This document shows positions 25,132 through 34,220 of a DNA stretch of 64,000 nt, piece after piece (position 1 is the stretch's first letter; each line of letters starts with the position of its first letter). The position numbers and the translations under genes were made by a program. The notes beneath the pieces were generated by a model that saw only the letters and a list, made by a program, of their open reading frames with translations, was not told where the DNA came from and did no database searches. Source of the stretch: Bacillota bacterium (GTDB lineage Bacteria > Bacillota > JADQBR01); NCBI GenBank assembly GCA_016278515.1, contig JADQBR010000085.1, positions 1 to 64,000 on the forward strand, given 5' to 3'.

Positions 25132-25237
25132 TGCCGCGGCAAATAACTGACAAGGCGGCGGCATAATCTGACTGTAAGTTCACCTTAATTACGCTTCACT
25201 GGCATACAGTCAGACTGGCAATGTTATTGCCGCGGCA
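25132..25237. repeat. Nested inverted repeat, about 106 bp
   Basis: Outer arms TGCCGCGGCAAATAAC (25132-25147) and GTTATTGCCGCGGCA (25223-25237) pair with one bulge. Inner arms TCTGACTGTA (25167-25176) and TACAGTCAGA (25205-25214) are exact. No ORF lies inside. It looks like a MITE-sized palindromic element or a long structured RNA. Confidence 0.6.
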
Positions 25238-25294
25238 AAATTACTTACATATCTATTTTTATATCTACATCTTCATTTTTATTTAAGGTAAAAA

Positions 25295-25609
25295 TTATTT
25301 AGTTAGCCCTCTCTTTTCTGACCAATCTTCGAATTTTTTTTGAGGCCAATAATTACCGATATCCTCAACTGGTTCGGGAAACTTATCCTTATTTTCCGTC
25401 CTACAGGCTGATACGCAGTCGGGCACATCTTTTCCTTTACACCCGTCACATTTTGTCAAATCTATCATGGTACCTACCGTTTCACCGGTTGACGCCTCAG
25501 CAACCTTTATTCCGGATAATGCGATGCCACCTGCAACGCTTGAGGCTGCAGTTCTTTTAAGAAAATCTCTTCGTGAGAATCCTCCCACTGAAAACCCTCC
25601 TTCTGTCAT
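25295..25609 (-). pseudogene. Tat-exported 4Fe-4S ferredoxin subunit, truncated
   Basis: About 104 aa. A twin-arginine signal (SRRDFLKRTAASSVAGGIAL) is followed by TMIDLTKCDGCKG and VPDCVSACRTEN, the first cluster motifs of DMSO/tetrathionate/HybA-type iron-sulfur subunits, and by an YWPQKKFEDWSEKRG stretch. Family members usually run past 200 residues with three or four clusters; this one stops right after KRGLTK. No catalytic or membrane subunit is adjacent. It is probably a remnant. The start could also be the ATG at 25618. Confidence 0.6.
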
Positions 25610-25727
25610 TGTACCCATCCCCGGTACATATGCTCTGTTTGTTTCTCCTATTATACTATTATATATTTACGCTGTAAACACTTTTTTAGAAAGAAATTAA
25701 TAGTATATTTCACGGCTGAAAAATTCC

Positions 25728-25764
25728 TTAATAAAAAAATTAGACACCTTTAGAACAAGATGTC
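25728..25764 (-). terminator. Terminator after the DUF3999 gene
   Basis: Read on the minus strand: stem GACATCTT / AAGGTGTC with one G-U pair, then TAATTTTTTTATT. It lies 33 bp past the stop at 25797. Confidence 0.8.
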
Positions 25765-25796
25765 CAATCATAGAAATATTTACTTAACCTATTATA

Positions 25797-27011
25797 TTAC
25801 CCTACCTGTTTAACCGTCCTATAGAGAAAAACTCCTGTTCCCAAAGCCAATACAAGTAAGCTGAGCGGCATAAGCCAAGGCATCCGTTCGGTAAGCGGCA
25901 TTCTATTATCAATCTCTGAGAAGTTTGGATTTTCTTCTGCGTTAGCTAGATAAAACTGCTGGTAATCACCGGGAGTGCGGGACAGTTTTAGGTTATTTAT
26001 GTCATAATTTGGTGCCTCCAGCATCTGGTCGCCCCAGTAAACTTCAGATATAAATTCTTCAGGCTCACCTGTGGCATTTACCAATAGATAAGTAGGAACC
26101 GGCTGCACCTTAATCCCTTCAATGGAAAGAGGGTTATTGTCTTCATCTTTAATAGTAAGACGTAAATAATGATAGTTGCCAGGGCTATACTGAACATCTA
26201 ATTTTTCCCCAGTACTATCTTTGAAAATTATGTCCATAGAGATATGCTGCCATTCACCGTCATTCCTCCCCTCCAGCGTTACCTGCCTATAGAAGTTTTC
26301 ATCAGGGGTTTCAATATCAACCCTTTTGGAACGGAAGTATGCATATTGATTATCAATTGTTATCTGGGTCTTCTTCCCTTCATTAGTCACATTATAGGCA
26401 GTAAATTTAGGCTCCCTTTCTTTCACCACTTCCCTTACTCGACTGTATTCCACGGTCTTCACTTCCAGAAGGCCTTCGTTTGGAAGTTGATACTCAATTT
26501 TGATAAAATTATAGGCCACATTGTCTAAAGAAAAACTGTTAAAAGAGTTGTTGACACCATAAAGTGTTTGCTTTTTAAGAAATTGCCAGTTATACCTGTC
26601 ATTACTTCCGTAGATATCAGCTTTAACAAGATACTCGGCCGAATTCAGCTTCACGGTATACTTTAATTCTTCATCATCTAACTTGCCAGGAGGAACAACA
26701 AAGAAAGAATACTTGTTATCAATAAGCCCTTTGTTAAACACTTCCATTTTCTCAGTCAATGTATTATGTCTTTCTACTTCCCGTAGCACCTGGTAACTTA
26801 ATTCGTGATCTGCACTGTATATCCTAAAATCTTTAAAAGATGGATCGGCAACCTCAAGAACATTAGGACTGAGTTCCAAAATAAAGAAATCATCATGCAG
26901 TCCCTGCACTGGTACACTACCTTGGTACTTAAAATGCTTGGTGTCTTCAGCACCCCAAGCGATAGATTGAAAAACAAGCAGAAAAACCAATAGGAATAAA
27001 ATACGCTTCAT
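25797..27011 (-). CDS. DUF3999-family exported membrane protein
   Basis: 404 aa from an ATG at 27011 behind GGGGAGG; the ATG overlaps the stop of the upstream gene (TAATG). Signal peptide (residues 1-21, IAWGAED), a large beta-rich extracellular part with repeated sandwich-like segments (for example YGSNDRYNWQFLKKQTLY and LEGRNDGEWQHI), then one membrane helix near the end (about 379-397, MPLSLLVLALGTGVFLY). The pairing with a DUF2339 gene is the usual context of DUF3999. Function unknown. Confidence 0.8.
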   Translation of the reverse strand: MKRILFLLVFLLVFQSIAWGAEDTKHFKYQGSVPVQGLHDDFFILELSPNVLEVADPSFKDFRIYSADHELSYQVLREVERHNTLTEKMEVFNKGLIDNKYSFFVVPPGKLDDEELKYTVKLNSAEYLVKADIYGSNDRYNWQFLKKQTLYGVNNSFNSFSLDNVAYNFIKIEYQLPNEGLLEVKTVEYSRVREVVKEREPKFTAYNVTNEGKKTQITIDNQYAYFRSKRVDIETPDENFYRQVTLEGRNDGEWQHISMDIIFKDSTGEKLDVQYSPGNYHYLRLTIKDEDNNPLSIEGIKVQPVPTYLLVNATGEPEEFISEVYWGDQMLEAPNYDINNLKLSRTPGDYQQFYLANAEENPNFSEIDNRMPLTERMPWLMPLSLLVLALGTGVFLYRTVKQVG

Positions 27012-28780
27012 TACATTTCCTCCCCACTGTCTTGGCCGATTATCACATCTTTTTTCTTTTGATAAATAAAAGAAACACCCAGTAAACACAACCCGAGAAT
27101 GATAAACAAAATTATTTTATAGACTGTTGCTAAATCAGCAAGGTCAATAAAAAATGCTTTTATTATCACAATGCCGATCAGTCCTAAGCCCCCAAAACGT
27201 AAGTATCGATTATATTTCTTTAGCCCTAAAGCAAATAAGACAATAGCATAAAGCATCCAGATACCGCTCAGACTTAATTGCTCAGGTGATAGCAAAAATT
27301 CAAAATCCTTCGTAGAGAAGAAATGACTGTTCTGCATGGTGAGAAATATAAAGAACTCCACTAGGACTAATCCATGTAGAATATAAGCTAATGACTTTTC
27401 ATCTTCCCTGCCGTTTTTAGCATAGAGCCAGGCAGTTAAGCCGGTGACAACAATTGCATAGAGCCCTATTAGAGTGCGGTAATTCAAAAGAAACATTTCC
27501 TGAGTCATCCACCAAGAATCAACAAATTCCCATACACTTATTAACGCTATGGCTAAGATGATAAGACCGCCCACACGTAGTTTCTTGCTGCTAAGTTTGA
27601 AACTAATAAATATGACACTTAATGCCTCTGTCAGCCAGGCGATAGCTAAATATTGCTCTTTAAGCTGAAGCGGCATGGCGATGGTGATTAAAACAAGTGC
27701 TGTACCAAACAAAACAAAAAGCTGATTTTTATCTTCCCTATATACCGCATAGACGGTCCTCCCGAGATAGACATAGCAGCAGGCTAAAAAGATGGCATAA
27801 AAGCCCATGTAGTCCTCGATAATTGTACCGTCTAAAGCTGCTGTGCTCCAGGCAAAAAGTAGAAAAGCATTGAGACCCATCAAAATGGTCTCTGCTGTAG
27901 TTGAAAGCTTTCGATGCCTGATATTATAGGCAGTGGTTATGCCCACATAGAGAACAAATGTGATAACAAGAAATAGCAATGTGGGTGTAAGATGCTTTAA
28001 ATTAAATTCTCCGATCATCCAAAACAACATAATTATTTGGTTAAAGAAAAAACTCAGGTAATTAAATACTATCCACTTACGGTAGGATGAGACACCAAGA
28101 ACTCCTACTGTCAGAATGGTTAGGTATGTAAAGAGTATCCAAGGGTTCGGGTTATTGCTTCCCACCATAAATGGCGTTGCATAACCACCGATTATCCCAA
28201 GTATACCAATGGCCATGGCATCATACCGTATAGCCATCACCACTGTCAGGGCCATAATTACCACCAGTACAATGAATGTGGCTACCTGGGAATAGAGGTT
28301 ATAGAAGCTATAGCCGGCATAAATTGAAAAAAACATAGCCAGACTACCGCCGCCCAGTAAACCTTGAGCATACCGGGGGTATTTTTTCTTGGTGTATTCG
28401 CCTCCGGCCCATAAGCCAACTCCCAGCAGCATACCGAGGATTATTCGCCCAGTAGGGCCAATCCACTGGTTGTCAAAAGAATATTTTAAGAAAATGGCCA
28501 AGCCAACTATCAGTGCCACCACGCCGAGGCGGTTTAGCAGTTGGCCCAAGCGAAGTTCCAGATTTGCTTTGGGGCGTTTAACCTTAGTCCGAATCTCTTT
28601 TCGTTTTTCCTTATAGGTGTTAATAGTCTTTTTGGCCAGTGGCTGAGGTTCCGTTTGCGTATCCAAAACCGACGTAGCTTTTTTTCTGGTTTCCAAAAAT
28701 TCCAGGCGGCTCCCCAAATCCTTAACCGTTTTTGTAAGTTCCGTTACTTGTTCCTGCAAAGCTTTGATTTCGTTTTCCAC
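27011..28780 (-). CDS. DUF2339-family polytopic membrane protein
   Basis: 589 aa from a GTG at 28780 behind GGGGGCGG; an ATG at 28816 is in frame but lacks a site. A coiled-coil N-terminus (about 1-70) precedes roughly fifteen membrane helices. The LGVVALIVGLAIFLKYSFDN and GRIILGMLLGVGLWAGGEY segments are typical of DUF2339. It is translationally coupled to the DUF3999 gene. The pair is presumably one envelope complex of unknown role. The region 28781-29080 contains an A/T-rich spacer with a CAATTC-GA-GAATTG palindrome and no gene. Confidence 0.8.
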   Translation of the reverse strand: MENEIKALQEQVTELTKTVKDLGSRLEFLETRKKATSVLDTQTEPQPLAKKTINTYKEKRKEIRTKVKRPKANLELRLGQLLNRLGVVALIVGLAIFLKYSFDNQWIGPTGRIILGMLLGVGLWAGGEYTKKKYPRYAQGLLGGGSLAMFFSIYAGYSFYNLYSQVATFIVLVVIMALTVVMAIRYDAMAIGILGIIGGYATPFMVGSNNPNPWILFTYLTILTVGVLGVSSYRKWIVFNYLSFFFNQIIMLFWMIGEFNLKHLTPTLLFLVITFVLYVGITTAYNIRHRKLSTTAETILMGLNAFLLFAWSTAALDGTIIEDYMGFYAIFLACCYVYLGRTVYAVYREDKNQLFVLFGTALVLITIAMPLQLKEQYLAIAWLTEALSVIFISFKLSSKKLRVGGLIILAIALISVWEFVDSWWMTQEMFLLNYRTLIGLYAIVVTGLTAWLYAKNGREDEKSLAYILHGLVLVEFFIFLTMQNSHFFSTKDFEFLLSPEQLSLSGIWMLYAIVLFALGLKKYNRYLRFGGLGLIGIVIIKAFFIDLADLATVYKIILFIILGLCLLGVSFIYQKKKDVIIGQDSGEEM

Positions 28781-29080
28781 ATGACCGCCCCCACCCAGAC
28801 TAATGACCTTATGCATTACTTCATTTTTATAAATTCAAGCTCTAACATACTCTTCGTTAATTTGGCTTTACTTAAGTTAATTAGACATAACATTTCTGCT
28901 TTCCTTTATTTATACTTTAACATGACAGGATTATTGATAAATACCGATTCATTGCAAAAATATAAAAAATGTTTAAAAATGGACGAATTATTTAATCAAA
29001 TATAATTACTAAGTGAATTTTTGTTTGGAAAAAATATGCGCTTATCCATTAGCTAACAATTCGAGAATTGCATGGGGACT

Positions 29081-29338
29081 TTAACCCCCGCTTAACATAG
29101 GAATAAACTCTACAATATCTTCATCTGATAGTTTGAATTTTTTAGGAGGGATATCAGTCTGCCTGACACTTTTGCCATTAACCAAAACAATTGAACCTTG
29201 GGAAACTGTAATCTCATAGTAGGTAAAAAAGTAATCATACACCTCTTGTAATGAAGCCTGGTGCTTGAATTCTAGTTTATGCTGTGACTGCCGGGTAACC
29301 TGCTTTAGTTTACCGTATACTTTTACTGTAATCTTCAT
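29081..29338 (-). CDS. MoaD/ThiS-family sulfur carrier next to AOR
   Basis: 85 aa from an ATG at 29338 that follows AGGTG (a GTG at 29347 is possible). Beta-grasp ubiquitin-like protein with VKVYGKLKQV at the start and FIPMLSGG at the end; the terminal Gly-Gly is the thiocarboxylate site. MoaD-like proteins give sulfur to pterin cofactors. Placed directly after the AOR gene, it probably serves its tungsto- or molybdopterin cofactor. Confidence 0.85.
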   Translation of the reverse strand: MKITVKVYGKLKQVTRQSQHKLEFKHQASLQEVYDYFFTYYEITVSQGSIVLVNGKSVRQTDIPPKKFKLSDEDIVEFIPMLSGG

Positions 29339-29353
29339 ATTTATCACACCTAT

Positions 29354-31228
29354 TTAACTAGGATCATGTACCAGCCAATCCAAGCCCAATTCATAAAGCT
29401 TAGCAGTATTAGGCCGCCCAGTAACCGGATCCCAGCCCATCATTTCATAGTATAACCGCTTACCTTCTTCAAACTGCTTGTAATCAACGGTATTATGTTC
29501 ATCGTCTTCCGGGCCAACAGCCAGCTTAAAAATACGTGAAGGTAATTGGTCATCAGCTTCGGTCAGTCCCTCACGCAGACTATACATCCTAGCCATATTG
29601 ATACTTCGTTCTCCAACTTTAGCTAATTCCCACACTGAAGTATTCCAGCCTGTAACTGCATTAACCATTTCCGCTTGTTTTTCGTAAGGATATGGTGTAA
29701 AAAGACATACAACAAGACAGTTAGCCAAGCTCGTCCAAAAATGCCGGTATACCAATATGCGTACCTTTTGCGGGGTGATTTCTGCCATATTCTGAGCCTC
29801 AACGATTCCTAAAGGCTCAATATCTGCCATCCCCCAACCACCAGGGGCATAATCCTCATCATACATATTATGACAATGATCTGCTCCCGTAGGTGAAATT
29901 GCATATCCCAAACCTAACCCTTGTTTTAGTCTAGGTTCATGCATTGGCAACGGCTGGCCCTTAACGGTCAACACCGCTTCTTTCGCTTCAGGACCTAACA
30001 TTTCCGCAGTCTTCTCGATGCCATTTGCTAATGCATCACCAATACCTTTCCTGTAGGCTATAAGGTCAATCAACTTCAACATAGCTTTTGCATTGCCAAA
30101 ATTCAATTGCAAGCCATGACAATCTTTCTCAGATAGCAATCCTTTTTCATAGCACTCCATGGCAAAAGCAATTGTATTTCCCGTTGTAATAGTGTCTAAA
30201 GAATAGGCATTGCATAGTTCATTAGCCTTGGCGACAGCAGCTAAATCATCCACCCCACACAATGAACCTAACGCTGCTAATGTCTCATATTCCGGGCCAC
30301 CATACACTTTGTTTACATTATAGGGGGCTTTTGTTTCCACTACCAGTTTACAGCGAACGGGACAAGCATAACAACTGTCCCTGCCTACTAGAATTGTCTC
30401 ATGCATTTTCTCCCCGGAGATAGCTTTAGCTCCTTTAAAAGTACCGGATTGAAAGTTTCTTGTAGGTAACATACCCATTTCATTATGCATTAAAACACTG
30501 CCGGGGGTGCCCATCTGGGCTGCCCAACCTGCAAGATCATTTAAGTTATCTCTAAACCATTTGCCAAACATTTTAACAGCATCGGGATTCACAGTTTCAG
30601 GCATTTTATTGCCGCGTACAGCAATAGCTTTCAGATTCTTAGAACCCATCACCGCTCCCATCCCGGTGCGTCCGGCAGCGTGAGTAATATCATTCATAAT
30701 ACAAGCATACTGAACCATATTCTCCCCCGCCGGGCCAATAATGCTAGTACGTACCAATTTATCGTTTAGATCATCCTGCAGCTTTTGATGGGCATCAGCC
30801 ACCGGTCTTCCCCACAGTTGGCTGGCTGAACGTATCTCCACCCTGCCATTGTGTACGCATATATAAGCGGGGTTATCAGCTTTCCCTTTAATAACCACAG
30901 CATCAAATCCGGCTTTCTTAAGCTCTGCTCCCCAAAAACCTCCTGCCTCGGCCTCACCGTAACCTTTTGTGACCGGTGATTTAGCGCCGACACTATTGCG
31001 ACCGCAACCCGGAAGCGGAACTCCGGTAAGAATTCCCGTGGCAAAAATCAAAAGATTTTCTTCGTCATATGGGTCCATTCCTGGTTTAGTCTCATTTAAT
31101 AAGTAATAGGAAATAATGTTTCTACCACCAAAATACTGGCGATAAAATTTATCACTTGGTTTATCAATGGAAATTTCCTTTTTGGTCAGATTAATTTTTA
31201 GAATCTTACCAGTATACCCGTACGGCAT
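29354..31228 (-). CDS. aor: Aldehyde:ferredoxin oxidoreductase (tungsten/molybdenum)
   Basis: 624 aa, start after AAGGAGGG. AOR_N begins MPYGYTGKILKINLTKKEIS and contains GRNSVGAKSPVTKGYGEAEAGG; the [4Fe-4S] ligands are Cys286, Cys289 and Cys293 (CYACPVRC), with a fourth likely in NCLVVCLF. The enzyme oxidises aldehydes to carboxylates and reduces ferredoxin, using a bis-pterin W or Mo site. The upstream 2-oxo-acid decarboxylase-like gene and aminotransferase offer a source of aldehyde. A hairpin lies in the 76-bp gap before it, so its expression may be tuned apart from the transporter. Confidence 0.93.
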   Translation of the reverse strand: MPYGYTGKILKINLTKKEISIDKPSDKFYRQYFGGRNIISYYLLNETKPGMDPYDEENLLIFATGILTGVPLPGCGRNSVGAKSPVTKGYGEAEAGGFWGAELKKAGFDAVVIKGKADNPAYICVHNGRVEIRSASQLWGRPVADAHQKLQDDLNDKLVRTSIIGPAGENMVQYACIMNDITHAAGRTGMGAVMGSKNLKAIAVRGNKMPETVNPDAVKMFGKWFRDNLNDLAGWAAQMGTPGSVLMHNEMGMLPTRNFQSGTFKGAKAISGEKMHETILVGRDSCYACPVRCKLVVETKAPYNVNKVYGGPEYETLAALGSLCGVDDLAAVAKANELCNAYSLDTITTGNTIAFAMECYEKGLLSEKDCHGLQLNFGNAKAMLKLIDLIAYRKGIGDALANGIEKTAEMLGPEAKEAVLTVKGQPLPMHEPRLKQGLGLGYAISPTGADHCHNMYDEDYAPGGWGMADIEPLGIVEAQNMAEITPQKVRILVYRHFWTSLANCLVVCLFTPYPYEKQAEMVNAVTGWNTSVWELAKVGERSINMARMYSLREGLTEADDQLPSRIFKLAVGPEDDEHNTVDYKQFEEGKRLYYEMMGWDPVTGRPNTAKLYELGLDWLVHDPS

Positions 31229-31264
31229 AGCTGACCCTCCTTACTGCGTTCCATTAAAAGCAAT

Positions 31265-31290
31265 AAGGACTCTGTTTGCACAGAATCCTT
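31265..31290 (-). terminator. Hairpin between the binding-protein and AOR genes
   Basis: On the minus strand, AAGGATTCTGT and ACAGAGTCCTT pair over 11 bp with one G-U and a GCAA loop, followed by ATTGCTTTTAA. It is a plausible leaky terminator or attenuator inside the operon. Confidence 0.6.
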
Positions 31291-31304
31291 GCTTGCTGCT
31301 TATT

Positions 31305-32258
31305 TTAAATATAATCATTTTCTTCAAGAAACTCCCGGGCGATATCTTCAGGATTAACTGTTTCAATGTCGTGACGATAATTTAATTTACTCATCTGCTC
31401 GTTACTTATTTCACCACTAATAATCTCTAGAATTTCTTTGAGTTTAGGATATTTTTCAGCAATACTTCCTCTCAACACATACGCACCACTATAATCAGGG
31501 AAGAAACCTTTATCGTCTTCCAATGTAACAAGGTTTAATTCTTCAATTCTTGGGTCAGTCGCATAAGCTGCGATGACATCCACTTCGTCTTTATCAATGG
31601 CTCTGTATATGATACTATATTGCATTGGCAGTACCTTCTTGAACTCGATGCCATACGCCTCAGACCACCCTGGATAAGCATCGGGACGAACATCAAAATT
31701 ATCGTCTCCTGCTAATATCCAATCTTTTGCATATGGTGCCATATCAGATGACTTCTGCAAATCAAGTTCTTGGACTACTTCTTCTTTTGCCGCCATAATA
31801 TATGTGTTATTAAACCCAAAAGGCTTTGTCCAAGTCATATCAAACTGATCTTCAAACCCTTCTTTCACATAATCCCATGTTTCCTGACTGCTCATTTGAG
31901 GTCCTTCATAACCCAAAACACCTGTCAATTGAGTCCCTGTCCATGTTGGGTAAACATCAATTTCATCCTGGACCATAGCTTGATGCAAAACGGAAGAGCC
32001 AGTAAAGTCAGTATTTACATTTACTGTTAACCCAGTATTCTCTTCGATAAGCACTTTTGCAATATGAGCCAGTACAACCGTTTCATTAACGTTTTGGGCT
32101 GCTACATTTAACTCACCTTGATAGTCCATTGGGTCATTACTGTTACTGGCTGAATCATCTGCTTTATCCTCTTGACCCCCGCCGCATCCGGTTAATGTAA
32201 CTAACAACGATAATGCTAAAAAGGTTACTAACAATAGTTTACTTGTTTTTTTATGCAT
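31305..32258 (-). CDS. OpuC-type substrate-binding lipoprotein
   Basis: 317 aa; ATG overlaps the permease gene by 8 nt and follows AAAGGAG. Lipoprotein signal ending LVTLTGCGGG. The mature part matches the OpuAC/ProX-like fold of glycine-betaine/choline/carnitine binders (LNVAAQNVNETVVLAHIAKV, VYPTWTGTQLTGVLGYEG, AAYATDPRIEELNLVTLEDD). The same fold also binds other quaternary or amino compounds. Given the operon, its ligand may be the amino compound degraded by the neighbouring enzymes. Confidence 0.87.
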   Translation of the reverse strand: MHKKTSKLLLVTFLALSLLVTLTGCGGGQEDKADDSASNSNDPMDYQGELNVAAQNVNETVVLAHIAKVLIEENTGLTVNVNTDFTGSSVLHQAMVQDEIDVYPTWTGTQLTGVLGYEGPQMSSQETWDYVKEGFEDQFDMTWTKPFGFNNTYIMAAKEEVVQELDLQKSSDMAPYAKDWILAGDDNFDVRPDAYPGWSEAYGIEFKKVLPMQYSIIYRAIDKDEVDVIAAYATDPRIEELNLVTLEDDKGFFPDYSGAYVLRGSIAEKYPKLKEILEIISGEISNEQMSKLNYRHDIETVNPEDIAREFLEENDYI

Positions 32259-33006
32259 CCATTTCCATCTCCTTTTGATTATTACTATCCTTGGCCTTAT
32301 TTTCCGCTAGCTTATTTAATCTTGCTGCCCGTCTCTTAGGACTCATTGCTTCCTGCAACTTTTTCAGTCCATAATCTATAGAAAGCGCCAGAGTAGTTGC
32401 AGGTAAAGCCCCGGCAAAAATTATATCATTTCTAATGAATGACAAACCAGAAAATATCAAACTACCCAAACCGCCACCCCCAATAGCTGCCGCAAGTGTA
32501 GCAGTACCTATAATCCAAACTGAAGCTACCCTGATGCCGGCAATTATCACCGGCCTGGCCAATGGCAGTTCGACCATCTTTAATATCTGAAATTCTGTCA
32601 TGCCTACTCCTCTGCCGGCTTCTGTAGCTGATTTTGGAACGTTCTTAATGCCGGTATAGGTATTTTGCAGCACTGGTAGTAATGCATAAAGTGTCAATGC
32701 GATGATGGCATTTTTATCACCAATACCGACAACAGAAATTAACATACCCAGTAAAGCCAAGCTGGGTATTGTCTGGCATATATTAGCAAATCCTATTACA
32801 TACGGAGCAAGTTTCTCATTCCTAGTGATGTAAATACCGGTAGGAATACAGATAATTACAGTCAGCAGTAAAGCAATGCCGGATATATAAATATGCTCCC
32901 ATGTTAAGTAGAGTATTTTCATGTAATTTGCCGATACATAGGTGAAAAAATTAACCCAAAACTCTAGAAATTTCTCACTTAACGACTGGATACCCAGTGA
33001 GTACAA
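32251..33006 (-). CDS. OpuC-type ABC permease
   Basis: 251 aa, TTG start at 33006 behind AAGGTGTGAG. About six membrane helices; the EAA-like loop reads SATEAGRGVGMTEFQILKMVELPLA, shown here only by its key part GVGMTEFQ. Features GIYITRNEKLAPYV and VWIIGTATLAAAIGGGGLG are typical of OpuCB/OpuCD. Only one permease gene is present, unlike the classical four-gene opuC operon with two permeases, so it likely works as a homodimer. Confidence 0.88.
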   Translation of the reverse strand: MYSLGIQSLSEKFLEFWVNFFTYVSANYMKILYLTWEHIYISGIALLLTVIICIPTGIYITRNEKLAPYVIGFANICQTIPSLALLGMLISVVGIGDKNAIIALTLYALLPVLQNTYTGIKNVPKSATEAGRGVGMTEFQILKMVELPLARPVIIAGIRVASVWIIGTATLAAAIGGGGLGSLIFSGLSFIRNDIIFAGALPATTLALSIDYGLKKLQEAMSPKRRAARLNKLAENKAKDSNNQKEMEMDA

Positions 33007-33007
33007 A

Positions 33008-34204
33008 TTAACTCACACCTTTCTTATCTGCTCCGTCCGCAGCTAGTTGTGCCTGTTCCTGCATCTTTTTTTGCTTATTTAAGCGACTGATTGTTAATTT
33101 GGCAATCCCATTACTGGTCACCAAGCCGACGAACTTGTTGGTTTCATCAACTATGGGAATAGGCAAGTCTGCATCTATCAGCATCTCTGCTGCGTCACTT
33201 AATACTGCTTCCTCGATATATAATTTCCGGCCAGCCACTGCAGCCTGCTTGACTTTAGCACCCTGGCGGGCTGCTCGCTTAACTTGAGGAAGCTGTGCCA
33301 TACCCAGCCAACGACCGCTTTTGTCCACTATCTGTGCTGATTCCCTTCCTAAATCCTCAATTTGTTCTAATACCAATTGTGCATCTATATCAGGCGTAAC
33401 AACCAGCGGGGCATCTTCCATAATGACATACACAGGAGAATCCGCGCCTACTGAGGCAAGTCTTTCTTGCCCAATAAAATCTGCTACAAACTTATTAACC
33501 GGCTTAGCTTGTATCTCTGCCGGTGTGCCTGCCTGTACCACTTTTCCCTGACGCATTATGACAATTTTATCTGCCAGCTTAAGTGCTTCATCAATATCAT
33601 GAGTAACAAATACTATGGTCTTCTTCAGTCTCTGCTGCAGGTCTATTAGCTCGTTCTGTAGACTTTCCCTACTGATAGGATCCAGTGCACCAAACGGCTC
33701 GTCCATCAGCACAACATTCGGTTCTACTGCCAATGCACGCAGCACGCCTATTCGCTGCTGCTGCCCACCACTCAACTGATCAGGTAAGCGATACTTATAC
33801 TTGGATGGAGGTGTCAGACCTGCCAAAATGAGCAGTTCATCTACTCTCTTGGCCATTTTATTCTTCTTCCATTTATGAAGCTTTGCAACGATAGCAATAT
33901 TCTCTTCAATGGACATATGTGGAAATAGCCCTATTTGCTGGATAACATAGCCAATACTTCTTCTTAATGCAACAGGATTAGTAGAAGAAATATCTTTACC
34001 GTCAACATAAATAGTCCCGGAAGTGGGTTCTTCCAACCTATTAATCATTTTGAGTGATGTTGTCTTCCCACAGCCGCTCGGCCCGATAAGAACAACCAAT
34101 TCTCCTTTTTCAATTTCCAGGTTTAGATTCTGTACCGCCACAGTACCGTCTGGATATTCCTTGCTTACATTCTCAAAAGTCACCACTGATTTAGACACCC
34201 TCAC
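33008..34204 (-). CDS. OpuC-type ABC ATPase with CBS domains
   Basis: 398 aa. Walker A GPSGCGKTTSLKMI, signature LSGGQQQRIGVLRAL, Walker B VVLMDEPFGALD and switch His in FVTHDIDEA. After about residue 270 there are two CBS repeats (DLGRESAQIVDKSGRWLG and DADLPIPIVDETNKFVGLVT), the ionic-strength-sensing module of OpuA/OpuC ATPases. GTG start at 34204. It lies 16 bp after the aminotransferase gene in a same-strand run. Confidence 0.92.
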   Translation of the reverse strand: MRVSKSVVTFENVSKEYPDGTVAVQNLNLEIEKGELVVLIGPSGCGKTTSLKMINRLEEPTSGTIYVDGKDISSTNPVALRRSIGYVIQQIGLFPHMSIEENIAIVAKLHKWKKNKMAKRVDELLILAGLTPPSKYKYRLPDQLSGGQQQRIGVLRALAVEPNVVLMDEPFGALDPISRESLQNELIDLQQRLKKTIVFVTHDIDEALKLADKIVIMRQGKVVQAGTPAEIQAKPVNKFVADFIGQERLASVGADSPVYVIMEDAPLVVTPDIDAQLVLEQIEDLGRESAQIVDKSGRWLGMAQLPQVKRAARQGAKVKQAAVAGRKLYIEEAVLSDAAEMLIDADLPIPIVDETNKFVGLVTSNGIAKLTISRLNKQKKMQEQAQLAADGADKKGVS

Positions 34205-34220
34205 TTAATTCTCTTAGATT

